Assembly (NCBI RefSeq): GCF_000613845.1
Contig: NZ_BAJT01000015.1
Coordinates: 1-64,000 of the forward strand
From: Asaia astilbis JCM 15831
GTDB lineage: Bacteria; Pseudomonadota; Alphaproteobacteria; Acetobacterales; Acetobacteraceae
Length of the DNA stretch: 64,000 nt
Direction of reading: 5' to 3'
In this document: positions 9,469 through 20,840 of the stretch, piece by piece
Position numbering within the stretch: position 1 is the stretch's first letter
Layout of the letters: each line of letters starts with the position of its first letter
Position numbers and translations under genes: made by a program
The notes under the pieces: generated by a model
Database searches by the model: none
The model's input: only the letters and a program-made list of their open reading frames with translations
Told to the model about the DNA's origin: nothing

Positions 9469-10837
9469 ATGAGCCTTTATCGGACGATCAACGGCAACGG
9501 GCAAAACCGAACGCGAATTCGAACTCCACACGAAGGATCAGGCTTTCGAAAAGCTTGAGGCTGCGCATAAGCTTTACAATGATGACTGGCGCCATCGCAG
9601 CTTCGACGAACGCAAGGCGGTCATCCTCAAGGCCGCCCAGATTCTGGAGCAGAGCAAAGAGAAATATGCCCGTCTCATCTCCATCGAAATGGGCAAGGTT
9701 CTTCCGGAAGCGATTGCGGAGACCGAACTCTCGGCCAACATCCTGCGCTTTTATGCCGAGAACGCCGAGAAATTCCTCGCGCCACGAGAGATCGAGGTTG
9801 CCAAGGGCCGTGCCACCGTTCTGAGCCAGTCTCTGGGCGTCATCTATTGCGTGGAACCCTGGAACTTCCCTTACTACCAGCTTGCCCGTGTCGCCGGTCC
9901 CAACCTGATGGCAGGTAACGTCGTCGTCGCCAAGCATGCGCCCGGCGTCCCACAATGCGCTCTGGCGTTCGAAGCCCTGTTCCTGGAAGCGGGCGCCCCC
10001 AAGGGAGCGTGGACCAATCTGTTCATCGACAACGATGTTTCCGAAGAGCTGATTGCACGCCCTGAAGTGCGTGGTGTCGCCCTGACAGGAAGCGAGCGGG
10101 CAGGCAGTGCCGTCGCAGCTCAGGCAGGCAAGGCGCTGAAAAAGTCCACGCTCGAACTCGGCGGCTCCGATCCGTTCATCGTCCTTGCCGATGCCAATCT
10201 CGATGAGGTCATCCCACGCGCTGTCGCAGGCCGTATGTCCAATAACGGTCAGGTCTGCACTGCGGCCAAGCGCATGATCGTGCACGAATCACTCGCTGAT
10301 GATTTTGTCCGTCGCCTCTCGGACGCCATTACCGAATTCCGGTATGGCGACCCTCTGGAGCAAGGCGTCACTCATGGCCCTATGAGCAGCGAAAACGCTA
10401 TGAAACTGGCCCTGAGCCAGGTCGAAAAGGCTGTTTCCCATGGCGCGACCCTCGTCACGGGCGGCAAGCAGCTCGACCGCGAGGGCTTCTTCATGCAGGC
10501 AGCGCTCCTGACCGGCGTGACCAAGGATAACCCGATCTTCTACGAAGAGATCTTCGGTCCCGCAGCGATCGTCTATTCGGTCAAGGATGACGACGCCGCC
10601 ATCGATCTGGCCAATGACTCGCCCTTTGGCCTCGGGGGGTCAGTGCATACAAGCAATGTCGAACACGGCCGCAAGCTGGCCGAGCGTATCGAGACCGGCA
10701 TGGTATTCATCAATGAATCCACCGGCACAGCTCCTGAGCTGCCGTTCGGCGGCGTCAAGAACTCCGGTTACGGTCGAGAGCTTTCCTCATACGGTATCGA
10801 GGAATTCGTCAACCACAAGCTGATCCGCTCAGCCTGA
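9469..10837 (+). CDS. Aldehyde dehydrogenase, succinate-semialdehyde type (one frameshift)
   Basis: An NAD(P)-dependent aldehyde dehydrogenase of about 456 residues. It has the cofactor-domain motif EPWNFPYYQ, the ELGGSDPFIV glutamate motif and the catalytic-cysteine motif NNGQVCTAAKR. The C-terminus is PFGGVKNSGYGRELS. The overall pattern fits the short succinate-semialdehyde dehydrogenase branch; exact substrate is not provable here. The frame breaks at about 9493: the start reads MSLYRTIN and continues as ATGKTEREFELH one frame over, so two bases (probably CC, restoring NPATGK) are missing. The ATG at 9469 has GGAGAAGG upstream. A hairpin terminator follows at 10849. Confidence 0.85.
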
Positions 10838-10848
10838 TCCGACGATCG

Positions 10849-10874
10849 ACATCAGGGGCTTTGTCCCCTGATGT
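10849..10874 (+). terminator. Rho-independent-type hairpin after the aldehyde dehydrogenase
   Basis: A perfect 10-bp stem (ACATCAGGGG with CCCCTGATGT) with a six-base loop begins 12 bases after the stop codon. Only a short T-rich tail (TTCTTC) follows, so termination strength is uncertain. Confidence 0.65.
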
Positions 10875-10967
10875 TCTTCACTGGGGAACTACACCTTACT
10901 CTTTCGCGATGAAGACAGGCTGGCAAGGCGCCGCGCCCTTTCCGTCTTCAACACGAAGGTGTTCCCC

Positions 10968-11830
10968 ATGACAGATTTCCCCAAGCCGCCTTTCGATACC
11001 CCCCTTCAAGAGCGCATTCCGGGTCAGACGGATGCCATGACACCCAAGCCCGACCATGGTGAAATCAGCTATGAAGCTCGGGCCGTCTCGAAGGCAAGGT
11101 TGCGCTTATCACTGGCGGTGACTCAGGGATTGGACGCGCAGTTGCGATCGGCTACGCCCGTGAAGGCGCCGATATCGCGCTTTCCTATCTCGAAGAAGAA
11201 CAGAAAGATGCCGAAGAGACGGCGGCCTGGATCGAGAAGGCAGGGCGCAAGGTCATCCTTCTGCCGGGCGACCTGAAGTCACGCGAAATCTGCAAATCTG
11301 TCGTGGACAAGACTGTCTCCGCTTTCGGGCGCCTTGACGTGCTCGTCAATAACGCAGCCTTTCAGGTCGAGCGCCTCGCGCTCGAAGATATCTCCGAAGA
11401 CGAGTGGGACGACACCTTCGCGACAAATATCGGCGCGACCTTCCGCATCACGCGTCATGCCGTGGCCCATATGAAAAGCGGTGCGTCGATCATCCACACG
11501 ATCTCGGTCAACGCCGACAGCCCGAAACCAAGGCTGCTCGCCTATTCCGCCACCAAGGCAGCGATCCAGAATTTCAGTGGTGGCCTCGCCCAGCTTCTGG
11601 GCGAGAAGGGCATTCGCTCCAATACCGTCGCCCCTGGCCCGATCTGGACGCCGCTCATCCCGGCTACAATGCATGGCGATCATGTTCATGTATTCGGTGA
11701 GGATACGCCGCTTGGGCGCCCCGGCCAGCCTGTCGAGCTGATCGCACCTTATGTAATGCTCGCCAGTGATGAGGCCAGCTACATCTCGGGCGCCACCATC
11801 GCAGTAACGGGCGGCACTCCGGTCATCTGA
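10968..11830 (+). CDS. Short-chain dehydrogenase/reductase, YghA-like (one frameshift)
   Basis: An NAD(P)-dependent oxidoreductase of about 287 residues. It has an extended N-terminus before the Rossmann fold, then TGGDSGIGRA (cofactor loop), NNAAF, and the active-site YSATK. This layout matches the YghA/general-stress 39-type SDR group. The true substrate is unknown. The frame breaks at about 11076: upstream reads ...GEISYE and downstream GRLEGKVALITGGD, repaired by one added G (GAAGGCTCG). The ATG at 10968 is preceded by GAAGG at good spacing. Two hairpins follow the stop and separate it from the convergent peptidase gene. Confidence 0.85.
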
Positions 11831-11836
11831 AAACAA

Positions 11837-11874
11837 GAGAGGCTTTAGAGGGATGTCTCCCTCTAAAGCCTCTC
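11837..11874. terminator. Long perfect hairpin between convergent genes
   Basis: A perfect 17-bp inverted repeat (11837-11853 with 11858-11874) with a four-base TGTC loop starts seven bases after the SDR stop codon. It has no clear T tract of its own and lies directly before a second hairpin; together they probably stop transcription from both sides. Confidence 0.6.
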
Positions 11875-11875
11875 C

Positions 11876-11906
11876 AAGGGCCGTCCTGCTTGCGACGGCC
11901 CTTTTT
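11876..11906 (+). terminator. Rho-independent terminator
   Basis: A 10-bp stem (AAGGGCCGTC with GACGGCCCTT) and eight-base loop, followed by a run of T (to 11906), gives a textbook terminator for the SDR transcript. It begins two bases after the first hairpin. Confidence 0.8.
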
Positions 11907-11921
11907 CTGCCGAGACGACGA

Positions 11922-14012
11922 TCAGCGATGACCGCTGGTCAGCTCATCCGCCAGAACGTCTTCATGATAAACCTTTCTCAGAGCAGCAATAATTGAGCTC
12001 GTATCGGTCGCAACAGCCCGGTTGTTGCTGATGTCGTAATACAGATCCCCGGCAAGGCTCGGCAGGTTCCCGTCAAATATCAGCCCAACCGCCTTGCCGG
12101 CACGGTTGATGACAGGGGAGCCTGAATTGCCGCCGACAATATCGTTGGTCGAGACGAAATCGAGATGCGTAGAAAGATCGATCTTTGTCTTGGCGTCGAG
12201 CCAGCGTTGCGGAAGAGCAAAAGGTTCGCTGCCCGTCGCATGGCGATACATGCCCGCAAAATCGGTAAAGGGCGCAACATCCACCCCGTTCTTCCGCCAT
12301 CCCTTGACCGTCCCGTAAGACAGACGGGGCGAGAAGGTAGCATCGGGAGAAAGTGTGTCGAGACGTCCTTCATCCTTCGCCTGAGCGAAACGGACACGGG
12401 CGATATCGCCCTGAGCCTTGTGCAAGGGAGCGCTCACCTCATCGCGCATTTTGTCACGCAAGTCGGTGTAGCTCGGATAGAGCTTGCGGACGAACATAAC
12501 CAATGGATCTTTTGACGCCTCGATCGCCTTGAGGCCTCCGTTCCACAAAGCCAGGCGCGCCGATGGGTCGCCCATCCCCGTTCCCTTGATGAGACGTGCC
12601 GCGAGCTCGTCCGGTGCATCGGAACCAAGCGCCAGATGCACCAGAGCGTCGTCCGCTCCGACCGTCTGACGCAGACTGGTCAGGCGCAGCGCGAACATGG
12701 CGGTCTCGAGATCCGAATGGAAAGGCTCTTGAGCGCCCAGAGCGCTCTCGATTTCACCCAGCTGCGCATCATGGAACCCCGCATGGCGCTTCGCATCGGG
12801 CATGCCGCGCTCATGCGCGCCCTCGACCAGGGTAATGACATCGTCGAGAACACCACCGAACACCATGCTCAGCGCCAGATTGCGCGCGAAGAGGTCCTTT
12901 TCGAGGGCGATAGCCTTGTCCACCTCCCTGAAAGGCTGTCCATAAGCTGCCTTCCGGGCTGGATCCGCATCGATCCAGCTCTGCAGCGCCGCGTCTTCTT
13001 TCGCACGACGTGCCACGATGTCACTCGACTGGAGCGCCGCCTGTGTTCCTGAGAGCGATTTCAGAGCATTCTGAACGCCAAACAGCGTATTTTCAGACTC
13101 TTTGGCGTGAGCTGCGCTCTCACGCCCGTATTGCCACAACATCCCCACCCTGGCGGAATACAGGGCGATGACCATCGGATTGACGACATCCCGCTGGAAA
13201 GCCAGAGCAGCGGCAGGGAGCCCGCGCTGCGTCCTGCCCGGATTGCCGGATGTAAAGACAAGCTCGTCAGCCTTCGGACCTGCGGGATCGACCTGCAGGA
13301 AGGGAGTGTGAACCGGCTTTCCCTTTTCATAGACCCGCAACATCGACAGATCGATGTCGTAGCGCGGATAGTCGAAATTGTCGGGATCCCCCCCGAAGAA
13401 CGCAATGCCCTGCTCGGGCGCCATGACAATGCGCACATCCTTGTAACGGCGATAGCGATAAAGCGCTGTCTGGCCGCCATGGTAAAGCGACACCATATCG
13501 CACCGCCAATGCGTGTCATCACCGCCAATGCAGTCCTTGGTCAGCTTGCTCTCGACCTCCTGAAGCGCTGCCGAATAGGCGGCACCCTGCTTGCCCTTGG
13601 TCGCGTCGGCCACCGGCGCAGAAACATCCTTCATCGTATCGAGACGATCGAGCTCCATTCCGGGGCATTGGCGCTCCTCGGCGAGGTCTTTGGTGTAGAA
13701 GCCTTCCCGGAAATAATCGTGGTCCTTGTCTGACAAAGCCGCCAGACAGGAATTGGCACAATGATGATTGGTCATCACCAACCCGTCGCCAGAGACGAAG
13801 GAGGCAGAGCACCCTTCAGCCAGACGGGCGGAGGACTGCACCACATGCTGAACCCAGCTGGCGTCGGGCGTAAAGCCATAGGATTTCTGCAAGGCAGCCT
13901 TGGGCAGATGGTCGAAGGTCCACATCCCTTCATCCGCCTGTGCAGATCCGGCAAAGGCGACAGCGCCCAGCAGAGCAGAAGAGAAAAAGAGCGGAGGTCT
14001 TTTGAAAGCCAT
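11922..14012 (-). CDS. S46 family dipeptidyl-peptidase (DPP7-like)
   Basis: A secreted serine exopeptidase that removes dipeptides from peptide N-termini, expected in the periplasm or outer membrane. The product is about 696 residues from the chosen ATG at 14012, giving the signal peptide MAFKRPPLFFSSALLGAVAF...AQA; longer in-frame starts exist up to 14093 but spoil it. The catalytic His lies in TNHHC (residues 81-85) and the catalytic Ser in GGNSGSPVIN near the C-terminus. Eighteen residues after that Ser is Gly (in FDGN). Porphyromonas DPP11 has Arg673 at this place and DPP7 has Gly, so hydrophobic P1 specificity is inferred. Full length and intact. Confidence 0.9.
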   Translation of the reverse strand: MAFKRPPLFFSSALLGAVAFAGSAQADEGMWTFDHLPKAALQKSYGFTPDASWVQHVVQSSARLAEGCSASFVSGDGLVMTNHHCANSCLAALSDKDHDYFREGFYTKDLAEERQCPGMELDRLDTMKDVSAPVADATKGKQGAAYSAALQEVESKLTKDCIGGDDTHWRCDMVSLYHGGQTALYRYRRYKDVRIVMAPEQGIAFFGGDPDNFDYPRYDIDLSMLRVYEKGKPVHTPFLQVDPAGPKADELVFTSGNPGRTQRGLPAAALAFQRDVVNPMVIALYSARVGMLWQYGRESAAHAKESENTLFGVQNALKSLSGTQAALQSSDIVARRAKEDAALQSWIDADPARKAAYGQPFREVDKAIALEKDLFARNLALSMVFGGVLDDVITLVEGAHERGMPDAKRHAGFHDAQLGEIESALGAQEPFHSDLETAMFALRLTSLRQTVGADDALVHLALGSDAPDELAARLIKGTGMGDPSARLALWNGGLKAIEASKDPLVMFVRKLYPSYTDLRDKMRDEVSAPLHKAQGDIARVRFAQAKDEGRLDTLSPDATFSPRLSYGTVKGWRKNGVDVAPFTDFAGMYRHATGSEPFALPQRWLDAKTKIDLSTHLDFVSTNDIVGGNSGSPVINRAGKAVGLIFDGNLPSLAGDLYYDISNNRAVATDTSSIIAALRKVYHEDVLADELTSGHR

Positions 14013-14660
14013 GGATCGAAAGCTCAGAACTAGAGAATGATATAATATATCAATCCACATCATGCCCTGATTTGCAACCGGAAGACTCCGCACCCGGAGT
14101 GAACACGCCCAAGCTGGAATCCTCTTCTCTCATCGGTAGAATTGATATCGGTAGAGAAACATTGCGGATCAGGCCTGTCAAAACGCCGTTTCGGTTTCGT
14201 GACAGTTTCATGACATGATCCAATTTTTATCGAACCCCCTCGAAAGCCCTCTCGACCCTGCAAGGCCCTTCCCGGAAGGATGAAACAGGCTTTACGAAGT
14301 AGTTACATGACGTTTCAAAAGAGAGGAGGCCTCTCCGCTAGGAACGTTCGAGTTTTCGAGGGGAGACTACAACCGGCATGAACGCACGGTGATTAACTCT
14401 CATCGCTCGAATGGATAAAAAAATCACCCGAATTCCTGCATGTTGTCAGTTAAATCGAAGCGAAAGTATATCTTCTTGCATTGAAATCTTGGTGCAATCT
14501 TGTTGCATCTTGAGCGAATTTTTCTCTGTTACATTGCCGGAAATATTTTCACAGAAAGTAGAAATATTACGACATATTGACATAAAATCTTAACTTTACT
14601 CCGACCGCCTCAGTAACGTTTTTGCGACCCGTTACATCCAGACACGTGTCGGAGAGCCCG
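14013..14660. other. Divergent promoter region between the peptidase and TonB receptor genes
   Basis: About 650 bases without a credible gene. The stretch 14400-14610 is AT-rich and probably carries the receptor promoter. Two short direct repeats were seen: ATCGGTAGA at 14132-14140 and 14147-14155, and TGCA(A)TCTTG at 14493-14502 and 14504-14512. They could be regulator sites or chance. Confidence 0.4.
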
Positions 14661-17194
14661 GTGAAAAGACTTGCCCTGTTCCTTGTTGCAACAACTGCTT
14701 GCACGCCATTCCTGAGCGCTGGCGCTTACGCTGCTGCCGCATCGGCCACACAGGAAGTCGACCAGAAAAAGGCCGACAAGACGACTGCACTGACGAAGAA
14801 AAACAAGTTCGTCACAGGTTCGGATGAATCCGAACAGGTGGTCGTCACCGGTACGCGTGAGAGCCATGTGAAGGCACGCCAGAGCATCAGCTGTGGTCGT
14901 GATCTCCTCCAAGCTCTTGAGCGTTCGGGCGAGCTCAATATCGCCAATGCGCTGACACGGACCTATCCGTCCATCACCATGAGCGCCCGTGGATCGAACA
15001 CGAACTCGCTGGTCTCTTCCGTTCAGATGCGTGGCCTCGGCCCCAACGAAACGCTGGTTCTGGTTGACGGCAAGCGCCGCCACTCGACGGCGAATATCGT
15101 TCAGAAGCCGGGCCCCCAGTTTGCCTCGTCAGGCGTCGATCTGAACATGCTTGCGGGCAACATGATCGACCATATCGAAGTGCTGGAAGATGGCGCAGCC
15201 GCCATGTACGGCTCTGACGCGATCGCAGGCGTGGTGAACATCATCACCAAGAAAAAAGATCACGGTCTGACGCTGAGCGGACAGGGCGGCGCCAATGCCT
15301 ATCTCGCAGCGGTGAGCAGTATCAGCTCGATGCCGATGGCGGCTTCAAGCTTGGCAAGGACGGTTTCGTCCATCTCGGCGCCCAGTTCTATCAGACCGAA
15401 CACGCCATTGCCTGGGGCCCCGACCACGCGCTTCTCGGCTACTGGCCTGCTGGCGCCGATACCAAGAACTACTTCGTTGGCGTCAAGCCCGGGTCAGAAA
15501 GCTGGCGCGGCCGCAAGACCGATTATCTGAGCACCCCGAAAGAAACGCGCGAGACCTTTGCGCTTAATTTCGGCAAGCCTCTGGCAGCAGGGATCGAGCT
15601 CTACGGTCAGGCAACGCTCGGTTATCGCCATGCCGAGATGATGGCTTACAAATATCCCTATATCGTTCCGGCTGCCGGCATCACCGAGCTGCGTCCGATC
15701 ACGGGTGATGACGAACTCGATTACGGCGTCGAGCTTGGCCTGAAGGGTCACGACCTCCTCGGCTTCGACTGGAACCTCTCCACCGTCTATGGCGGCGACA
15801 ATTCGCGCATCAGCATCCGCGACGTGGTCAATCTGGGCCAGCTCGCCCGCACGGGTTACTCGCCGAGCAAGTTCTGGGATTACACCCAGAAGAACACCCA
15901 GTGGACGAACAACCTCGATCTGCGTCGTGGCTTCAAGATCTGGTCCATGCCGGTCAGCCTCGCCTTCGGCGGCGAGCATCGTCTGGACTCGTACCAGATC
16001 GTCTCGGGCAATCCGGAATCCTACCTCGACGGCGGTCCGGTCGAGCACGCCGGCATCCCGCCGCAATCGGCAGGCACCTGGTATCGTAATATCTATTCGG
16101 CCTATGTGGATGCGACCATCCGCCCGACAAGCAAGCTGTCGATCGATGTCGCTGGCCGTTACGAATACTATACCGACACCGACAACACCGAAAACGGCAA
16201 GCTCTCGGCGCGCTACGATTTCACCAACCGCTTCGCCCTGCGCGGGACGATTGCCAATGGCTTCCGTGCTCCTACCCTGCAGGAATCCCATTTCAGCCGC
16301 CTGAACATCTTTGCAGGCACAGGCAGCGTCGGCGGTCAGCTTCCGGTTGAGTCCGCAGCAGCACGCTCGCTCGGTGCCCAGGGCCTGAAGCCGGAACGTT
16401 CGGTCAATGCCAGCGCAGGCTTCACCATGGAGCCCGTCCGCGGTCTGCATGTCGAAACCGACGTCTATCAGATCAATCTGCGTGACCGTATCGTTCAGGG
16501 TGGCACCGTGCGTGGTGCTCAGGCACTCGATGCGATCCGTTCCTTCGGCTTTGACGTCTCTCCTTCGGCAACAAACGCCGCTGCATCGTCAGCCTACTTC
16601 CTGTCGAACGGTGCCAGCACCCGTACGCAGGGCCTCGACATCAAGGCAGACTACCTTCTGCGTCTGCATGATTACGGCAATGTCGCTCTTATGGCGGCCT
16701 TCAACCTGAACCGTACCCGTCTGCACCACAACGGTATCTCGACCATCGGCAAGCCGCTGCTAAACGAACAGACGATTGGCTACATCACCACGGCAACGCC
16801 GCGCAGCAAGATCATCCTCAATGCCTTGTGGACGATCGGCCGCTTCGACGTGAACGTTCGTCAGAGCCGCTACGGCGAGACGACCAACATGATGACGTTC
16901 CAGGATTGGACACCTTCTTCTGCCACCTGCCCCGGCGGCGGCGCAGCGCGCTACTCCACCTCCTGCTTCGGTCAGTTCAAGAACTCCCCGCGCTGGCTGA
17001 CGGATCTCGAAATCGGCTACAAGATCACCTCGCGTGTTCATGCATCGATTGGCGTCAACAACGTGTTCAACGTGCGTCCCCGTCGCCTCCCCGGCAATCT
17101 CGTCCCCGCCGGTGGCTCGATGTACGATCAGTTCTCCAATCAGGTTCCGTTCACGGGCGGCTATTACTTCGGCCGCATCAGCGCCAGCCTCTAA
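14661..17194 (+). CDS. TonB-dependent receptor (one frameshift)
   Basis: An outer-membrane receptor of about 844 residues. GTG at 14661 with GGAGAG just upstream gives a clean signal peptide (MKRLALFLVATTACTPFLSA...AYA). The TonB-proximal and plug region has VVVTGTRES, RGLGPNETLVLVDGKRR and AAAMYGSDAIAGVVNIITKK. The barrel C-terminus includes a NNVFNVRPRR strand and ends in ISASL. The frame breaks at about 15303: GGANAY-L continues as SGEQYQLDADGGFKLG one frame over, repaired by one added base. The ligand is unknown; the plug resembles large substrate-specific receptors rather than classic catecholate types. A strong hairpin follows at 17219. Confidence 0.86.
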
Positions 17195-17218
17195 GCCAGC
17201 GTCGAAACATGATTTAAT

Positions 17219-17248
17219 AAAGCCGGGGGCGGAAACGCCCCCGGCTTT
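17219..17248 (+). terminator. Strong hairpin terminator after the TonB receptor
   Basis: A perfect 13-bp GC-rich stem (AAAGCCGGGGGCG with its complement) closed by a stable GAAA tetraloop, starting 24 bases after the stop codon. The 3' arm ends in TTT. Confidence 0.8.
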
Positions 17249-17359
17249 ATGCGTTTAAGGGCCAGGCGCAATACGCCCTCGCCTGGCGTCATAAAGTCGC
17301 CTTCCTGACCCGGGTCCCCTGCATCGCAGAGCGACCTGCCTCAAAAAAGGATCAACTCC

Positions 17360-17743
17360 ATGTTCAGTCACATTGTCGTCGGCAGTAACGATCTCGACGC
17401 GTCCAAGGCATTCTACGATGCCGTTCTCGGTGCGCTGGGATGTCCGCCCGCCAAGATCGACTATGATGCAGGACGCATGCTTTACGTCCATGACAACGGG
17501 CGCTTCCTGGTCACGAAGCCTCTCAACGGCGAAGAAGCGACAGGCGCCAATGGCGGTACGGTCGGCTTTGCAGCCAAGTCACCGGAAGAAGTTGAAGCAT
17601 GGCATAAAGCCGGTCTCGCCAATGGCGGCGTAACGCTTGAAAACCCACCGGGTCCCCGCGATACCGTCATCGGCAAGCTCTATCTGGCCTATCTGCGCGA
17701 CCCCTCAGGCAACAAGATCTGCGCTCTTCACGCCATGGGCTGA
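17360..17743 (+). CDS. VOC family (glyoxalase-like) protein
   Basis: A 127-residue single vicinal-oxygen-chelate domain protein. It starts MFSHIVVGSNDLDASKAFYDAVL, the typical first beta-alpha unit, and ends with LAYLRDPSGNKICALH, the typical last metal-side strand. His4 and the late acidic and His positions could bind a metal. Members include glyoxalases, dioxygenases and antibiotic-binding proteins; nothing here singles out one. It is convergent with the RND pump gene and overlaps its 3' end by 16 bases. Confidence 0.85.
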   Translation: MFSHIVVGSNDLDASKAFYDAVLGALGCPPAKIDYDAGRMLYVHDNGRFLVTKPLNGEEATGANGGTVGFAAKSPEEVEAWHKAGLANGGVTLENPPGPRDTVIGKLYLAYLRDPSGNKICALHAMG

Positions 17744-20700
17744 GCACTCTGCTCCGCCTCTGGGCCCTTCGTCGGCTTATCGTTGAAGAAGCGGGCATAG
17801 AGCAGGGGCAGAACAAGCAATGTCAGGAGGGTTGACGTCATCAACCCTCCGATCACGACCGTCGCCAGAGGTCGCTCGACTTCGGCCCCCGACCCGGATG
17901 AAAATGCCGTCGGAAAGAAGCCGAAACTGGCAACAGAAGCCGTTGCGAGCACCGGGCGAAACCGCGCCTTGGCAGCTTCGAAAGCAGCCTGTGCCGCTCG
18001 CATCCCTGCCTCGCGGAACTCCTGAATCTGGCTCACCAGCACCACCCCGTTGAGAATAGCGACGCCAAACAGGGCGATAAACCCGATCCCTGCCGCAATG
18101 CTGAAGGGCAACCCCCTGATCGCAAGCGCAAAAACACCCCCGGTTGCAGCGATGGGCAGGTTGATAAAGACGAGCAGCGCTGCTCGCGGCGTCCCGAGTG
18201 CGAGGATGAGAAAGACAAAAATCAGTACAAGCGCCACGGGCACCACGAGGCTCAGCCGCTTCATGGCAGAGTCGAGATTACGAAACTGACCAGCCCAGCT
18301 CAGCTGGTAGCCCGGAGGCAGAACCAGATCCCGGGCAACGGTCGACTGTGCTCGGTGACAAAGGATTTGAGATCGCGACCCCGGACATTGGCCTGAACGA
18401 TCACCCGACGGTGCAGCGACGCGCGATCGATCCGGGCATTGCCCTGCTCGACCGAAAGACGCGTCACGTCCTTGAGCAAAACCCATCCATGCCCGTCTTC
18501 CCGCCGGATCTGCAGACTACCAAGTCGCTCGGCAGACGCACTGACCCCCTCGCTGAAACGGATCTGGGTCGGGACTAACGCATTATCGAGAATGACCGGA
18601 CGCCCGATATGCCCACCGATCGCCTCGATTGTTGCGAGGATTTCAGGCACGGCGACACCGAGCCGCGCAGCCGCATCGCGATTGACGTCGATATGCAGGT
18701 AGGGGACCGATCCCTCACCCTGCTGCGCAACATCAGCTGCGCCCGGAATGGCGGAGACAAGGCTGACAACCTTGCCAGCCAGCCGGTTGAGCATGGCCAG
18801 ATCGTCGCCATAGATCGAGATCGCGATCTGGCTGCGGACGCCCGACAGCATGTCATCCATGCGCATCTCGATCGGTTGAGTCCAGGAATACGCCGCATCG
18901 GGGAGATCATGAGCCAGTTTCGCGCTCATGGCCTCGACCAGACGCGCTTGGGTCATGCCCGGCCTCCATGCCTCTCTGGGTTTGAGAAAGATAAAACTAT
19001 CCGTCTCATTTGTGCCCATCGGGTCGGTCGGAATCGCCGAGGTACCGGTATTGCTCACCACGGTCTCCACTTCAGGAAAATCCTTGATGATTTTTTCCTG
19101 CTGCGTGACCGAGTGAAGCACGGTCGGTAGCGACGCGCTCGGCAGACGATTGGCAACGACGACCAACGCTCCTTCTTCAAGCTGCGGCACAAACTCTCCC
19201 CCAAGTCGGGAGGCCAGGATCAGCGCCAGGACGAAGATCGCTGCTGTGGCGAGAAAGACCGTTTTCGCGTGCGCTGCACACCACGCCAGGGCGGGCTCAT
19301 ATCCCTCGCGCAGCATCCTGACAAAGCGCGTCTCGCGGTCTTGAGGCGCACGTCGTAACACCACGGCGGACAAGACCGGCACGACAAGAAAACAGTAAAA
19401 GAGTGAGGTCAGCAGCCCCATGATGATCGTCTGCGCCATGGGACGAAACATCCGCCCTTCGACACCCTGCAAGGTCAGGATCGGCAGATAGACCATCACG
19501 ATCACGAAAATAGCGAAACTGACAGGGCGCAGCACGGCGCGCACTGTGTGTACGGCAAGGCTTTCAAGCGACTCACCCGGCGCGCTCCGGCTGCGCTCGA
19601 CCATCAGATGCTCGACGATCACCAGAGATCCGTCGACGATCATCCCGAAATCGATCGCACCGAGGCTGAGAAGATTGGCCGATATGCCGAAAAAGCGCAT
19701 GCCCACAAACGCAGCGACAAGGGAGACCGGGATAACGGACACAATCACCAGGGCGGCCTGCCAGTTACCCAAAACAGCAAACAGCGTCAGAAACACGAGA
19801 ACCGCTCCAAGAAGGAGGTTCTCCTTGATGGTATGCACGGTCTCGCCCGTCAGCGTTGAGCGGCTGTAGAACGGCTTGAGCCTGACGCCCGGCGGCAGGG
19901 AATGCCGGATCGACGGCAGGGCCTGGGCAAGGGCTCCGAGTGTCGCATTCGAACTCGCACCCTTTTGCATCATCACGACACCATTGACGATCTCGCCCTG
20001 ACCATCGCGAGTCACGGCGCCAAGGCGCAGCCTGCCGGAGAGCGAAATGCTGCCCAGATCGCGCAGGCGCAGAACGACACCCTTGTCACCCATCACGACC
20101 GGGATAGCACCGAAATCTGCCAGAGAACTGACAAGGGCGCGCCCGACGACGATCTGCTGCTCCGCCTGCCGGGCAATCCATCCCCCACCCGACGAGGCGT
20201 TATTGGTCTCGATCGCTTCGTAGATCTTCCCGATTGGAACGTTATGCGCGCGCATGCGTGCCTGATCGAGGGTGAGCGTATAGGTCTCTTCTGCGCCGCC
20301 GTTGACGTTGACGTCTGCAACACCCGGGACAAGACGCAATTGGGGCGCGACCGACCATGTCATGAGGCGGTTCAACGCGAGCGGGGAATATCTTTTATCG
20401 CCCTCGATCTGGATCTGCATGATCTCGCCCATACCGGTGGCGAGCGGCCCCATGGACAGGTCAACGGGCACGGCGATGCTCTCACGCGCCTTTTGCAGCC
20501 TCTCATTCACACGCGTCCGATCCAGGTCGAGATCGGAATGTTCGTCGAATTGCAGATAAACGACCGATACCCCGGTGCGGGACACCGAGCGCAGATCGAT
20601 CAGATCGGGCAGACCGGTCAGGCTGGCTTCGAGCGGAAAGGTGATCTGCTTCTCGACTTCCTCCGTCGCAAGCCCCGGTGCCGTTACCGAAACCAGGACC

Positions 20701-20840
20701 TGTTGCGGTGAGATATCGGGAACAGGCTCGACCGGCAGGCCCGGCACAACGCAAAGCCCTGCGAGCACGAGCAACGTGCACAGCGCCAGGACTGCCAGCT
20801 TATTACCTTGGAGAAACTGCCACATCGTCCGGTCAGTCAT
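17728..20840 (-). CDS. Heavy-metal efflux RND pump, CzcA-like (one frameshift)
   Basis: The inner-membrane proton-driven pump of a tripartite metal exporter, about 1037 residues. The fourth membrane segment carries DFG at 397-399, Asp403-Gly404 and Glu410. This is the DFG-x3-DG-x5-E pattern of divalent-cation pumps (Zn, Co, Cd, Ni) rather than the Cu/Ag class. The N-terminus has one membrane helix and the VEPVPDISPQQV start of the porter domain. The frame breaks at about 18344: ...SFVTEHS continues as TVARDLVLPPGYQLSW, repaired by one added base. Its start overlaps the adaptor stop by eight bases. No outer-membrane partner is encoded alongside. Confidence 0.88.
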
